DNA of 64,000 nt from Pseudomonadota bacterium (GTDB lineage: Bacteria > Desulfobacterota > Desulfobacteria > Desulfobacterales > JAHIVH01). The stretch's first letter is position 1. Each line of letters opens with the position of its first letter. The notes under the pieces are model-generated. The model was not told the DNA's origin and did not search any database. It saw only the letters and a list, made by a program, of their open reading frames with translations. The DNA lies in the NCBI GenBank assembly GCA_018816735.1, contig JAHIVH010000008.1:1-64000 (forward strand), in the 5' to 3' direction. This document shows, in pieces, positions 7,551 through 16,731 of this stretch. The position numbers and the translations under genes are program-made.

Positions 7551-7609
7551 ATCATGCAAAGATGCGCCTCAAGGAGCCCGCATTTTTATGTGCCGATTGG
7601 GGAAACCGT

Positions 7610-8371
7610 ATGCAACTCACTTATGAAATAGGATTGTTGCTGTTTTTTTCCGGGGTGTTCGCAGGGTTTATTGACTCCATTGCAGGTGGCGGGGGGCTCA
7701 TTTCATTGCCGGTATTGCTTTCTCTTGGCATCAACCCGCAAGTGGCGTTGGGGACGAATAAGCTCCAGGCGACTTTTGGGGTCTGCACTGCGGCGATTAA
7801 TTTCACCCGAAAAGGGAACGTCATTTTAAAAGAATGCGGACTGGGAATCCTCACCACGTTCATCGGCGCTGTTACCGGTTCTTTCATCATTCAACAGTTA
7901 GATCCCCAGTTCCTGGGTCGATTGGTTCCGTTTCTGCTGTTGTTTGTTTTTCTCTATATGGCTTTCTCAAGAAAACTGGGGTATGTTGATCGGAAAGCCA
8001 AAATCAACACGTCTGTTTATTACATCATTTTTGGCGTGTTATTGGGTTTTTATGATGGATTTTTTGGTCCGGGGACCGGCATGTTCTGGGCAGCGAGTTT
8101 GCTGTTCTTTCTGGGCCATACCTTTACCAAAGCGGTTGGCGTTACGAAAATCATGAATTTTACCAGTAACCTGGTAGCGTTAAGCGTTTTTACATTATCT
8201 GGAAATGTTGATATTCGGATAGGCGTAATTATGGCGGTCGGGCAGGTCATTGGCGCTAATTCCGGCTCGAGAATGGCAATCAGAAAAGGTGCTGGATTTA
8301 TTCGTCCTGTTTTTCTTTTCATCGTTCTTGTTACGATCGCTCAATTATTTTACCGGAATTTTTTACGATAA
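7610..8371 (+). CDS. TauE/SafE family permease (sulfite/organosulfonate exporter type)
   Basis: Integral membrane protein of about 253 residues with the TauE/SafE signature: FAGFIDSIAGGGGLISLPVL in helix 1, GTNKLQATFG, and the second-half repeat GFYDGFFGPGTGMFW. These two Gly-rich repeats define the family. The longest frame opens at 7562, but ATG 7610 puts the N-terminus where the family normally begins and is preceded by GGGGAA, so I chose it. TauE proteins export sulfite, sulfoacetate or related anions. Substrate here is unknown. A second TauE domain is fused to an ABC permease at 19855-21648. Confidence 0.82.
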   Translation: MQLTYEIGLLLFFSGVFAGFIDSIAGGGGLISLPVLLSLGINPQVALGTNKLQATFGVCTAAINFTRKGNVILKECGLGILTTFIGAVTGSFIIQQLDPQFLGRLVPFLLLFVFLYMAFSRKLGYVDRKAKINTSVYYIIFGVLLGFYDGFFGPGTGMFWAASLLFFLGHTFTKAVGVTKIMNFTSNLVALSVFTLSGNVDIRIGVIMAVGQVIGANSGSRMAIRKGAGFIRPVFLFIVLVTIAQLFYRNFLR

Positions 8372-8473
8372 AAAATGCAAATAATTAACGCCAAGGCGTG
8401 TCCCATCTGATTTCAGCTGCCGTGGCTGTGTTAATTACGAGAACGGGTTATAAATTTTAGGATATATTCGGCA

Positions 8474-8809
8474 GTGGCGAACATAATAACCAGTGAGATA
8501 TGTAAAAAATGCGGGGAATGCTGTCAAAATTACCCTTTTGTAGAATTATCTCAATATGAAATCTTCGCGTTAGAAAAGCTGACAGGATTACCGTCAGATG
8601 CGTTTACGAATCAAAAATATGGGGCAGTTGAAGAATATTTTTTAGACTTCAAAGAAAACGGTGATTGTATTTTCTTAAATGAGCATAATGGCGACTATTC
8701 TTGTGGTGTATATGAAGCACGATCGGCGATTTGTAGAAATTATCCTTCAAAAAAAAGCGAAAATGAAGTCTGTGATTCAAATAGAAAAAGGATTCCGCGT
8801 AAAATTTAG
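8474..8809 (+). CDS. YkgJ-type cysteine-cluster protein (Zn/Fe-binding)
   Basis: Small cytoplasmic protein of 111 residues with the CxxCGxCC block of the YkgJ/UPF0153 family (CKKCGECCQNYPF) at residues 10-22, then GDCIFL, YSCGVYEARSAICRNYP. The conserved cysteines are thought to bind a metal ion; the biochemical role is not established for most members. It uses a GTG start at 8474; no strong ribosome binding site is visible. It is followed by the yaiI-like gene after 54 bases on the same strand. Confidence 0.75.
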   Translation: MANIITSEICKKCGECCQNYPFVELSQYEIFALEKLTGLPSDAFTNQKYGAVEEYFLDFKENGDCIFLNEHNGDYSCGVYEARSAICRNYPSKKSENEVCDSNRKRIPRKI

Positions 8810-8863
8810 GCCACACGGCGCGTTAACTCGGAGCGAAACATACAGAAGAGGCAGAGATTTTAA

Positions 8864-9307
8864 ATGAAAATATGGGTAGATGCAGATGCATGCCCTGTGG
8901 TGATCAAAAGCATTTTGTTTAGAGCAGCTGAACGTACAGGGATGCTGCTGACACTTGTGGCTAATCAACCGATGCGCATACCGCCTTCGCGCTGCATTCA
9001 ATTGCTTCAAGTCGCATCTGGTTTTGATGCCGCCGACAAAGAGATCGTTAAAAGGCTTAGCGTTGGTGATCTTGTCATCACAAGTGACATCCCTTTGGCA
9101 GCGGAAGTGATTGAAAAGGGAGGTTATGCGCTCACCCCCCGTGGAGAGCTGTATACTGAGGACAATATCAAAGAACGCCTGAATATGAGAGATTTTTTGG
9201 ACACGCTGCGAGCAAGTGGAATTGATACAGGCGGTCCACCCGCGTTAAGCCAAAGAGAACGGAACGCGTTTGCGAATCATCTGCATAAATTATTAATTAC
9301 GCACTGA
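8864..9307 (+). CDS. yaiI: YaiI/YqxD family (UPF0178, DUF188) protein
   Basis: Cytoplasmic protein of 147 residues that is clear over its whole length: [15 protein letters not shown] at the start, [15 protein letters not shown] in the middle, and a C-terminal [16 protein letters not shown]. The conserved acidic residues near the start and in the TSDIPLA block resemble a PIN/NYN-type nuclease centre, but no activity is established. The start is set by ATG 8864 shortly after GCAGAG. Probably co-transcribed with the preceding YkgJ-type gene. Confidence 0.88.
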   Translation: MKIWVDADACPVVIKSILFRAAERTGMLLTLVANQPMRIPPSRCIQLLQVASGFDAADKEIVKRLSVGDLVITSDIPLAAEVIEKGGYALTPRGELYTEDNIKERLNMRDFLDTLRASGIDTGGPPALSQRERNAFANHLHKLLITH

Positions 9308-9380
9308 AAGAACGATTTCTATCTGAATTGGAACACAACCATTTCCAAATAAGGTTACCCGGATCCCATACTTTAATTCC

Positions 9381-9409
9381 TTGACACCCGGTTTTGACCC
9401 AATTATACT
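9381..9409 (+). promoter_or_regulatory. sigma70-like promoter for gspA
   Basis: TTGACA at 9381-9386 and TATACT at 9404-9409 with a 17-base spacer. It lies 64 bases upstream of the gspA start. Both boxes are close to consensus and no other gene intervenes. Confidence 0.6.
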
Positions 9410-9473
9410 CGAAAAATCGTATCATATATTTTTTTTATTTAATATCAAATAGTTACAGGTAAAACAACGAATC

Positions 9474-10418
9474 ATGTACCACAAATACTTCGGCCTCAGG
9501 GAGCGTCCGTTTCAGCTGGTTCCCAACCCGAACTATCTGTATTTAAGCAAATACCATGAAGAGGCCCTGGCCCACCTCAAATATGCCATATCCCACGGAG
9601 AGGGTTTTGCGGAAATCACAGGCGAAGTGGGAACCGGGAAGACGACGCTTTGCCGGGTCTTTCTTGAAAGCCTTAATAAAAATACGGAAGTGGCCTATAT
9701 TTTCAACCCCAATCTCTCGTCTGTGGAGCTTATCAAAGCCATAAACGATGAGTTTGAAATTGATTCCAGGGCAGACAATACCAAGGAACTGATCGATCAC
9801 CTCAACCAGTTCCTTCTGAAAAAAAAAGAAAAAAAGAAAAATATCGTGCTTCTCATCGATGAAGCCCAGAATCTTTCCAAAGACGTACTCGAACAGCTGC
9901 GGATTCTGTCCAACCTGGAGACGTCCACACAAAAACTGCTTCAGATCATTCTTGTGGGCCAGCCGGAACTTGATATCATTATCAACTCCCATGAAATGAG
10001 GCAGCTCGCCCAGAGGATCACCATACGGTGCCATCTTTTCCCGCTTGATTTGAAAGAAACCCGGGATTATATCTTGCATCGCATTCATGTGGCATCTCAA
10101 AAACCCCAGGTGACACTTTCCAATTCCGCGTTCAGAAAAATCTACCGCTACTCGGGCGGCATCCCGAGACTGATAAACATTCTCTGTGACAGGGCGTTTC
10201 TTGCAGCTTATGTTGAAAAAAAGAACGCCATCACAGGAAAAATTGTGCAAAAAGCCATCATCGAGCTTGAAAGCAAAAATATCTCCGGAAAATATTTTGC
10301 ACCTGAAAGGAGAAACCCTGGCCTTATGTTTTTGCTATTGCTCTGTGTCATTTTAATTATGTATATTATATTCTATCCTGACCAGACGGATCTGATAAGG
10401 TTCAATTTTTTAAAATAA
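9474..10418 (+). CDS. gspA: GspA/ExeA-type AAA ATPase with C-terminal membrane anchor
   Basis: AAA ATPase of 314 residues of the ExeA/GspA family, which helps insert the type II secretin through the peptidoglycan. MYHKYFGLRERPFQLVPNP is the family's N-terminus. Walker A is GEVGTGKTT at residues 50-58, Walker B is VLLIDEAQ near residue 130, and sensor region GGIPRLINILCDRAFL follows. A hydrophobic segment near residues 280-300 (LMFLLLLCVILIMYIIF) anchors it in the inner membrane; the periplasmic peptidoglycan-binding domain of full-length GspA is absent. The gene is followed 29 bases later by a GspB-like gene, the usual partner. Similar ATPases also accompany exosortase (PEP-CTERM) systems, and a PEP-CTERM protein lies in this window. 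Confidence 0.82.
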   Translation: MYHKYFGLRERPFQLVPNPNYLYLSKYHEEALAHLKYAISHGEGFAEITGEVGTGKTTLCRVFLESLNKNTEVAYIFNPNLSSVELIKAINDEFEIDSRADNTKELIDHLNQFLLKKKEKKKNIVLLIDEAQNLSKDVLEQLRILSNLETSTQKLLQIILVGQPELDIIINSHEMRQLAQRITIRCHLFPLDLKETRDYILHRIHVASQKPQVTLSNSAFRKIYRYSGGIPRLINILCDRAFLAAYVEKKNAITGKIVQKAIIELESKNISGKYFAPERRNPGLMFLLLLCVILIMYIIFYPDQTDLIRFNFLK

Positions 10419-10447
10419 ACATTAATCCCAGCGCGAGGGTTGAACAA

Positions 10448-11155
10448 TTGAGTTCCATATTAAAGGCACTTCAAAGACTCGAAGAAGAAACCTCAGATTC
10501 AGGTAAAGAAGCGCAGGAAAGCCCTAAAAATAGCCCATCAAAACAGGTCCGTGCCGAGTTTCTCAAGTCGTTTTTTAATGCTTTTGGGAAGGTGACGGCC
10601 TGCCTGCTTTCCTTCATTGCCATTTTCTGGCTGGTCAAAAATTTCAATATGGATGAAAACAAACACCCTCTTTCTGAAGAAACCGTTTTATCAACCGCTG
10701 AAAAAAGCCCTTCCGACATTCCGGAACAAAATCAGGTTATACGCGCAAACAGGGGTGACATCTCCGTAACCCCGGAAAAAGACCCCTTGCAAACGATCGT
10801 TGATGACGAGGAGCCGGCAGCTATTGCCCCCAAAAAATTTGAAACAACTGAAACGCTTCCGGTTCAACCCGAAGAACGTGAAGCCCCCCCGATTCAACCT
10901 GCGATGACCGCACATGCCGATGACAAGAATCAGGATACTCCGCCTGAAATTGAAAAAATTACAGATTCATCCTGGTTGACCCTTCAGGCCATTTCATGGT
11001 CAAAAGACCCGCACCGGCGAATTGCTGTGATCAACAATAAAATCGTCAAACAAGGCAGCAGTGTTGATCGCGGAACCATTGCCCTTATTGACGAGGATTA
11101 TGTGATTATCGAGTCCGAAAACAAGGAATGGTTGCTTCAGTTTGGCACCAAGTAA
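10448..11155 (+). CDS. gspB: GspB-type secretion accessory protein
   Basis: Bitopic inner membrane protein of 235 residues. It starts SSILKALQRLEEE, the short cytoplasmic motif of GspB proteins, has one membrane segment near residues 45-62 (VTACLLSFIAIFWLVKNF), a Pro/Glu-rich periplasmic linker, and a C-terminal T2SSB domain (WLTLQAISWSKDPHRRIAVI, then KIVKQGSSV and a terminal beta-strand pair). The start is TTG 10448 after GCGCGAGGG. GspA and GspB form a complex in the inner membrane that supports secretin assembly. No secretin or pilus gene is in the window, so they act with genes elsewhere. Confidence 0.8.
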   Translation: MSSILKALQRLEEETSDSGKEAQESPKNSPSKQVRAEFLKSFFNAFGKVTACLLSFIAIFWLVKNFNMDENKHPLSEETVLSTAEKSPSDIPEQNQVIRANRGDISVTPEKDPLQTIVDDEEPAAIAPKKFETTETLPVQPEEREAPPIQPAMTAHADDKNQDTPPEIEKITDSSWLTLQAISWSKDPHRRIAVINNKIVKQGSSVDRGTIALIDEDYVIIESENKEWLLQFGTK

Positions 11156-11241
11156 TACGGAAACATATTTTCCACGCGGTCAAGCACCTTGAAATCCAAA
11201 TAAATATTGCATGTTAAGCCATAAAATAATAAAATGAAAAA

Positions 11242-12858
11242 ATGAAATCAAAATCATTCCTCATTATTGAAAATGATCCTGCTTTTTTAAAAATAATGTC
11301 TGTGGTTGTAACCGCATTGGGCCACACTGTTGAAACGGTAGACAATGGCAACGACGCCCTGAAGCGGCTTCAGGAAAATACCTTTGACATCATCATTTCA
11401 GATATCAGTGCATCTGAAACAGATGGCCTTTCAATAATGAAAAAAGCGCTGAATTCAATTTCTCTGCAACCTGATTTCATCATCACCGGGTACAGCTCCG
11501 ATTACTCCTACGATAAAATCATCGGTGGCGGGGCCAAGGATTTTATCAGAAAACCGTTTACCGTCGATGAATTCAATATCAAAATCGAACGGTATTTAAA
11601 TGGAAAGGCGTTAAAGGAAAAAAACGACGAACTCCAGAAGGCCCAGACAAACCTGAACAACCGTCTTTCCACCCTGATCGAAGTTGCCTACGATCTGACG
11701 TCTGAGCTCGATTATAAAAGGCTTTTTCCCCTGATCATCGGAAAAGTCACCACAGTCATGAATGCGGAAAGAAGCAGCCTTTATGTCATTGACTGGCGAA
11801 CCCAGGAACTTTGGACTGAAGTTGCAGAAGGGGTTGAACAAATCCGTGTCCCCATTGACCAGGGAATCTGCGGACATGTGGCCATGACCGGTGTGATCTT
11901 GAATGTCAGTGATGCCTGGGAGCTTCCTTTTTTCAATCAGGATTTTGATATAAAAAATCAATTCCGTACAAAATCGGTATTATGTGTCCCCATCATCAAT
12001 CGCATTGGGGAAAAAATCGGTGTGCTTCAGGTGATTAACAAGATAGGACAAGACCGTTTCAGCAGGGATGACGAGGTATTTTTAAAAGGACTCGCGTCTC
12101 AGGTGGCCGTATCTCTGGAAAATTCATTGCTTCATGAAGAAATCAAACTCTCTTTTGACAGTTCCATCATGACCCTGTCCACGATCGTTGATGCAAGGCA
12201 CCCATTTACAGCAGGTCACTCGGAACGGGTGACGGTATATGCCCTGATGATCGCAAAACAGATGGGGCTTGATGATGAAGAACTGGAAGTGTTGAAATAT
12301 GCAGCGCTTCTCCATGATATCGGTAAAATAGGCATAAGGGACGATGTGCTCCTGAAAAACGGCCAGTTCACGGATGAAGAAAGAAGAGAAATGAATACGC
12401 ATCCGCTGAAAACAAAATCGATTCTTGACAAGTTTCACTTTCCGAGCAAATTGAAAGAGGTTCCGGATATCGCCGCCCATCACCACGAGAAAGTGAATGG
12501 CAAAGGATATCCAGACGGACTGACCGGTGATGAAATGCATCTGGGTTCCAAAATTCTTGCCGTTGCAGATGTGTTTGATGCACTGACCTCAAAAAGGGAT
12601 TATCCCAAATATGATGCAAAAGAAATCATGAGCTGTGATCCCATGCCTCTTGAAAGAGCCATCGCCATTCTGGAAAAAGATTCCGGCAGTCATTTTGATC
12701 CGGATGTGGCCAGGGCTTTTTTAAGCTGCCTGCCCCAGGCTCTTTTTCATTACAGGGGAAGCCACTTCTCCGCCGAGTATGTGGATAAAACCATCCAAAC
12801 CCTGGCACCGGCACTTTTGATCACACCGGAAGTGAAAATTTCCGTATTTTCACATTAA
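11242..12858 (+). CDS. Response regulator with GAF and HD-GYP domains (c-di-GMP phosphodiesterase)
   Basis: Cytoplasmic regulator of 538 residues in three parts: a receiver (1-120) with likely phospho-acceptor D54 in DIIISDISAS and the conserved Lys in FIRKPF; a GAF sensory domain (about 145-300); and an HD-GYP domain (about 305-500). The HD pair is H358-D359 in LLHDIGKIG, and the GYP motif starts at residue 422 in HHEKVNGKGYPDGL. All metal-binding positions I can check are kept, so it should hydrolyse cyclic di-GMP under control of phosphorylation and a GAF ligand. It lies 86 bases after gspB on the same strand, so it may be part of that unit. No cognate kinase is adjacent. Confidence 0.88.
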   Translation: MKSKSFLIIENDPAFLKIMSVVVTALGHTVETVDNGNDALKRLQENTFDIIISDISASETDGLSIMKKALNSISLQPDFIITGYSSDYSYDKIIGGGAKDFIRKPFTVDEFNIKIERYLNGKALKEKNDELQKAQTNLNNRLSTLIEVAYDLTSELDYKRLFPLIIGKVTTVMNAERSSLYVIDWRTQELWTEVAEGVEQIRVPIDQGICGHVAMTGVILNVSDAWELPFFNQDFDIKNQFRTKSVLCVPIINRIGEKIGVLQVINKIGQDRFSRDDEVFLKGLASQVAVSLENSLLHEEIKLSFDSSIMTLSTIVDARHPFTAGHSERVTVYALMIAKQMGLDDEELEVLKYAALLHDIGKIGIRDDVLLKNGQFTDEERREMNTHPLKTKSILDKFHFPSKLKEVPDIAAHHHEKVNGKGYPDGLTGDEMHLGSKILAVADVFDALTSKRDYPKYDAKEIMSCDPMPLERAIAILEKDSGSHFDPDVARAFLSCLPQALFHYRGSHFSAEYVDKTIQTLAPALLITPEVKISVFSH

Positions 12859-12901
12859 ACGGCCATCTTTTTGCCATCCGGAATTTACCGGGATCAGCTT
12901 C

Positions 12902-13633
12902 TCACACATGCTTGTGTGGCTGTTTGCCATGTTGATGCACATGATGATGCTTGTGAATGTGGAGTTCTTCATCCAGATTGATCTTCCCGTTTTCCATGGT
13001 GTAAATATGGTCGGTGACTGCTGTAATAAAATCATATTCATGGGAAATAACGATACCGGGAAGCGACAAATGATTCAGGATATCAATCAGCTTGGCTTTG
13101 GTTCGTGAATCAAGGCCTGTTGTCGGTTCATCCAGAAGAAGCACAGAGGGTTCCATGGATAAAATGGTGGCCAGGGCGACAAGACGCTTCTCGCCACCTG
13201 AAAGTTTGAAGGTGATCCGGTCTGCAAAATCCTCAAGACCCAAAAACTGCAGCGTTCGTTTTGAAATATCTATGGCCTCCTCTTTGGATTTTCCCAAATT
13301 CAAGGGGCCAAAGGCCACGTCTTCAATCACGGTGGGACTGAAAAGCTGATCATCCGAATCCTGAAAAAGAAGCCCGATCTTCTGGCGTACCGGAATAAAA
13401 TCTTTTTCCTTTACGACTTTTTTGCCGAATATTTCAATGTCACCCTGGTCCGGCTTGATAAGCCCCATGATCAGATGAAAAAGTGTTGTTTTACCACTGC
13501 CGTTAGGAGCGATAAGGCCGATCCTGTCTTTTTTCCCAAATGTCATGGAAAGGTCATCCACAGCATTGAGCTGACTGCCAGGATATTTGTAGGAAACCCC
13601 TGCCATACGAATCAAAATGGTTTCATCGGCCAT
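12902..13633 (-). CDS. cbiO: Nickel/cobalt ECF transporter ATPase with His-rich tail
   Basis: ATP-binding subunit of 243 residues of the CbiO/NikO type. Walker A is APNGSGKTT at 42-50, signature LSGGEKRLVALA, Walker B VLLLDEPTTGLD and H-loop VISHEYDF. The last 20 residues are a histidine run (HIHKHHHVHQHGKQPHKHV), a feature of nickel-handling versions, probably binding metal on the cytoplasmic side. It overlaps the permease gene by 22 bases and is the last gene of a six-gene minus-strand operon. Energises uptake through the NikM/NikQ module. Whether the ion is nickel or cobalt cannot be decided from sequence alone, but the NikK/NikL-like neighbours favour nickel. Confidence 0.88.
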   Translation of the reverse strand: MADETILIRMAGVSYKYPGSQLNAVDDLSMTFGKKDRIGLIAPNGSGKTTLFHLIMGLIKPDQGDIEIFGKKVVKEKDFIPVRQKIGLLFQDSDDQLFSPTVIEDVAFGPLNLGKSKEEAIDISKRTLQFLGLEDFADRITFKLSGGEKRLVALATILSMEPSVLLLDEPTTGLDSRTKAKLIDILNHLSLPGIVISHEYDFITAVTDHIYTMENGKINLDEELHIHKHHHVHQHGKQPHKHV

Positions 13634-14385
13634 AACAACCCGTTCTCCATAAGCAAAATCCCGGTAAAAATCATCATCATTGTCCCTGCAAAAATCCAGT
13701 TTTTGTAAGAGGGCTGAAAATCATCCAGGCTATAGAACCGGCCATTGAACCCTCTTAAAATCATGGCCTGATTGACCCGTTCCGCCCGTTTGGAGGCTCT
13801 CACAAACAGCATGCCAAACAGATAGGCATAGGTTTTGTAAGAATGAAGACTGGTGCTGGGGCGAAACCCCCTTATCCGCATGGCCGTATAAAGCCGCTGA
13901 TATTCCTGACCAATAACAAAAATATACCTGTAAGTCATCAATAAAAGATGAACCAGTTTGCCAGGCATGGATAGTCTTTTTAAGGCCCGGCCCAGTGTGG
14001 ATAATGTCATGGTTGCCACAAGGGCCATGAATATCATCAGGATGGCGGTGGACTTCAGGCTGATTTGGGCAGAAAGGTGTATGCCTTCCCTGGTCCAGGT
14101 CAGCCACCCTGCCTGCCAGGCTGGCGTTCCTTCATATGTCAATGGAATCACAATCCATAAAAGGAGAAGAAACCCGAATATTGAGGAAAGGCGTTTCATG
14201 ACTTCCCGAATATTTAATCTTGCTGATGCTGCTAAAAAAAAGGCAACAAGAAGGGCGAAACCCATGGCAGAGAAATCTTTTAAAAGGGCCACTTCGATTG
14301 ACAGAAGGACCGCAAAAAACGTCCTGAAACGGGGATCAAGCCTGTGGACAATTGAATTGCCGGAGGCGAACGGCTCATTGATCAT
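13612..14385 (-). CDS. cbiQ: Nickel/cobalt ECF transporter transmembrane subunit (CbiQ/NikQ)
   Basis: Energy-coupling factor T-component of 257 residues. HRLDPRFRTFFAVLLSIE near the start and the two short coupling motifs ALKRLSMP and AMRIRGFRP (the A-R-G type helices that contact the ATPases) are typical. About five membrane helices are visible. It overlaps the next gene upstream by 4 bases (ATGA) and the ATPase downstream by 22 bases, so translation is probably coupled. Confidence 0.88.
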   Translation of the reverse strand: MINEPFASGNSIVHRLDPRFRTFFAVLLSIEVALLKDFSAMGFALLVAFFLAASARLNIREVMKRLSSIFGFLLLLWIVIPLTYEGTPAWQAGWLTWTREGIHLSAQISLKSTAILMIFMALVATMTLSTLGRALKRLSMPGKLVHLLLMTYRYIFVIGQEYQRLYTAMRIRGFRPSTSLHSYKTYAYLFGMLFVRASKRAERVNQAMILRGFNGRFYSLDDFQPSYKNWIFAGTMMMIFTGILLMENGLLWPMKPF

Positions 14386-15023
14386 ATTTTTTCTTTCCTG
14401 GATTTAATATATGCGCCCAATCCGACCAGGCCTATAATATATCCGATGCCACCTATGATATCGGACACGGACGGTTTCTTATGGGGGTCAAGGAGCCGGT
14501 TCAGCTTTTCGACAACCGGCTTCATTTTTTTATCCAGTTCCCTTTCAACAATTCCAGCCACGTCTTCTTTTGAAAGATAATTGAAAGCATTGGGCATTTT
14601 GGGCGTATCAGCCTCAGAAACAGGCGTCTCAATTATTTTTTCAGGAGTGCCCATACCGGATTCCCCGGTTTCATCAGCTATCACATCACCGCCAATCTCC
14701 TCAACAGGAATCGTCCATTCACCCTGATGGCCCATGCCTGCTTTTAAAACGATTCTCATCGCTGTTTTTTCGGGAATGGCAAACGAAAAATTTCCCTTGT
14801 CATCTGTCCGGCCTTCGAGAAGTTTTTCACCATTCATATCAAAAACTTCGACAAGAGCATCCTTTGCCACTCTGCCGCCATTGAATTTACTTTCCGAATA
14901 CACGGTATTGCCGTCAACCCAGGCAAAGACATTCACCTTATGGGCAAAGGCCATTTTCCCCGGTGCCAGAAACAGTAAGCCCAGTGAAACCAGCCCGACC
15001 CATTTAATAAATAATCGTTTCAT
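14382..15023 (-). CDS. NikL-like exported component of the nickel transporter
   Basis: Exported protein of 213 residues with a signal peptide, then a carboxypeptidase-regulatory-like beta domain (AHKVNVFAWVDGNTV, GEKLLEGRTDDKGNFSFAIP) that begins at a histidine right after the signal peptide. A free N-terminal Ala-His can bind nickel, which is a known feature of NikL/NikK-type proteins. A C-terminal membrane segment (IIGGIGYIIGLVGLGAYIK) replaces the second helix of CbiN. The gene is placed between permease and NikM genes, the position of nikL in other delta-proteobacterial operons. Confidence 0.75.
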   Translation of the reverse strand: MKRLFIKWVGLVSLGLLFLAPGKMAFAHKVNVFAWVDGNTVYSESKFNGGRVAKDALVEVFDMNGEKLLEGRTDDKGNFSFAIPEKTAMRIVLKAGMGHQGEWTIPVEEIGGDVIADETGESGMGTPEKIIETPVSEADTPKMPNAFNYLSKEDVAGIVERELDKKMKPVVEKLNRLLDPHKKPSVSDIIGGIGYIIGLVGLGAYIKSRKEKI

Positions 15024-15025
15024 CT

Positions 15026-15631
15026 TTATTTCACATATCCCGGCAACATTTCAGGCCGGACTTTTCTTAAAAACATTACACAAAAGGCCGTCACAATTCC
15101 TTCAATCACCATGACCGGAAAATTCGCGCCCACAATCAAAAGGACCATCTCAAAAAAACTTTCTTCCGTAAATATCAAGGCAACACCCAGTAGCAGCCCT
15201 GAAAACAAAACAGATAAAAAGCCTCCCAGAAACGCGGCTGTAATGGCCAGGGAATTCGATTTAAATATTATATTTGAAAAAAGATAATAACAGATCACCG
15301 AAGGCAATGCCATGATGACCGTATTCACGCCCAGTACGGTAATACCGCCGAACTGAAATAAAACAGCCTGGAGGATCAACGCCACAAAGATGGCCGGAAA
15401 CGCGGCCCATCCCAGAAGCAATCCCAGTATGCCGTTTAAAATCAAATGCGCGCTCGACACGCCTATTCTGACATTGATAAGGGAGGCCACAAAAAAGGCA
15501 GATGCCAGAATCCCCACTTCAGCCACCCGTTCATAATCCATTTTTTTCAATCCGATTGCCGTACCTGCTGCGGCAAGCACACCACCTGCAACAAGTACCT
15601 GACCGGATAAAACGCCTTCAGAGATATGCAT
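15026..15631 (-). CDS. cbiM: Substrate-binding membrane subunit CbiM/NikM
   Basis: Multi-pass membrane protein of 201 residues. MHISEGVLSGQ keeps the family's MHI(x)(D/E)G N-terminus, whose Met, His and main-chain atoms coordinate Ni/Co in the NikM structure. The blocks SSAHLILNGILGLLLGWAAF and GGITVLGVNTVIMALPS are also characteristic. The start is forced by that N-terminus. Two bases separate it from the NikL-like gene. Forms the substrate-specific core with the T-component and ATPase. Confidence 0.9.
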   Translation of the reverse strand: MHISEGVLSGQVLVAGGVLAAAGTAIGLKKMDYERVAEVGILASAFFVASLINVRIGVSSAHLILNGILGLLLGWAAFPAIFVALILQAVLFQFGGITVLGVNTVIMALPSVICYYLFSNIIFKSNSLAITAAFLGGFLSVLFSGLLLGVALIFTEESFFEMVLLIVGANFPVMVIEGIVTAFCVMFLRKVRPEMLPGYVK

Positions 15632-15675
15632 GAATCCCCATTCCTTATTGGCAGGGGGAACGTCCCCCCTGCTAT

Positions 15676-16719
15676 TTAATACTCAAGTGCCAGCAGACAC
15701 GTCAGCGTATTTGCCGTTTCACCGGTGCCACCCTCTTTTTTCCCATAGTCGTAATCCAGCTTGTATTCACCGAATAATGAAAGACCTTCCGCTATATTAA
15801 AGCCGATTACCGATAAAATGCGCTGTTCCGGGAGTTCCAGATACAAACAATTATCCGTTTTCTCATAGGCCAGGGAAACGACCATCCCTTTTGCCCTGAT
15901 ATCAAACGTATAACCCAATTCCACATGAGCGGCTGAAGGTTCTCCGGATTCTTCAAGGCCATTACCATCCAGGTATTTGAAATCTTCCAGACCGGTAATA
16001 TATTCGCCGATCAGTATCAACCCTTTGAATTGAACCTTTCCATAAAATGACAGACCGCCCATATAACCCTTTATCTCCCACTCGTTTTCCTTAATCGTAT
16101 CTGAAATGTTCCCGGACTCCGGCAGATTATTAATAAAGCCCAAACACATATCCAGATTCAGGTCATCCATTTCAAGCGTCCAGCCCGTATTCAAACCAAA
16201 GCATTTGATGATATCGTTCTCCCTGGCTTCATCCACCTTTCCATTGAACACATATGCACTGCCATACATACCATTTTTTTCGGCACTCAGCTGAAGGGCC
16301 GTATTTCTTGTTTCAGCCAATTCAAGTGTCATGGGGTCGGAAATCATGTACGTTTCGAACCGGCCGAACGGCACCACCAATTTTCCGGCGCTCATCGATA
16401 TGCCGGAAAATTGGGGACAGGCCAGATTAATCACCGCATCATCTATGGAAAAAACATCTTCTTCCTCATCCCATGCAAGGAGGACATAGCCATTGATAGA
16501 GTCTGAGAATACGGAACTGATGCCGATTTCGGCTTTGGCAAGGCCGATATCACTTGTATCCTCTTTTTGATAATTTTCATGATAGCAGGTCTCGATCTCG
16601 ATGATGCTGTTTATTGCAATCTGATCGGCTGAAATCGGGGCATCCAGGGCATAAGCAAAAAAAGTGTGCAGCAGGACAATGATCATCCCACCTGTGATCA
16701 GCAGGCCTATTTTTTTCAT
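15676..16719 (-). CDS. LbtU-type outer membrane porin
   Basis: Signal peptide followed by about 320 residues of alternating amphipathic strands, ending in an aromatic residue (CLLALEY), as outer membrane beta-barrels do. The pattern ISMSAGKLVVPFGRFETYMI with SDPMTLELAETRNTALQL is what I recognise from the LbtU siderophore-porin family. It sits inside the nickel operon, 12 bases from the NikK-like gene and 44 bases from cbiM, so I infer it lets nickel or a nickel chelate cross the outer membrane. Family call is moderate; barrel nature is well supported. Confidence 0.7.
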   Translation of the reverse strand: MKKIGLLITGGMIIVLLHTFFAYALDAPISADQIAINSIIEIETCYHENYQKEDTSDIGLAKAEIGISSVFSDSINGYVLLAWDEEEDVFSIDDAVINLACPQFSGISMSAGKLVVPFGRFETYMISDPMTLELAETRNTALQLSAEKNGMYGSAYVFNGKVDEARENDIIKCFGLNTGWTLEMDDLNLDMCLGFINNLPESGNISDTIKENEWEIKGYMGGLSFYGKVQFKGLILIGEYITGLEDFKYLDGNGLEESGEPSAAHVELGYTFDIRAKGMVVSLAYEKTDNCLYLELPEQRILSVIGFNIAEGLSLFGEYKLDYDYGKKEGGTGETANTLTCLLALEY

Positions 16720-16731
16720 TTTCCCCTCCGT

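Noticed and set aside
9543..10250. Long minus-strand frame opposite gspA
   Set aside because: Antisense shadow of a clear gspA; Walker motifs are on the plus strand.
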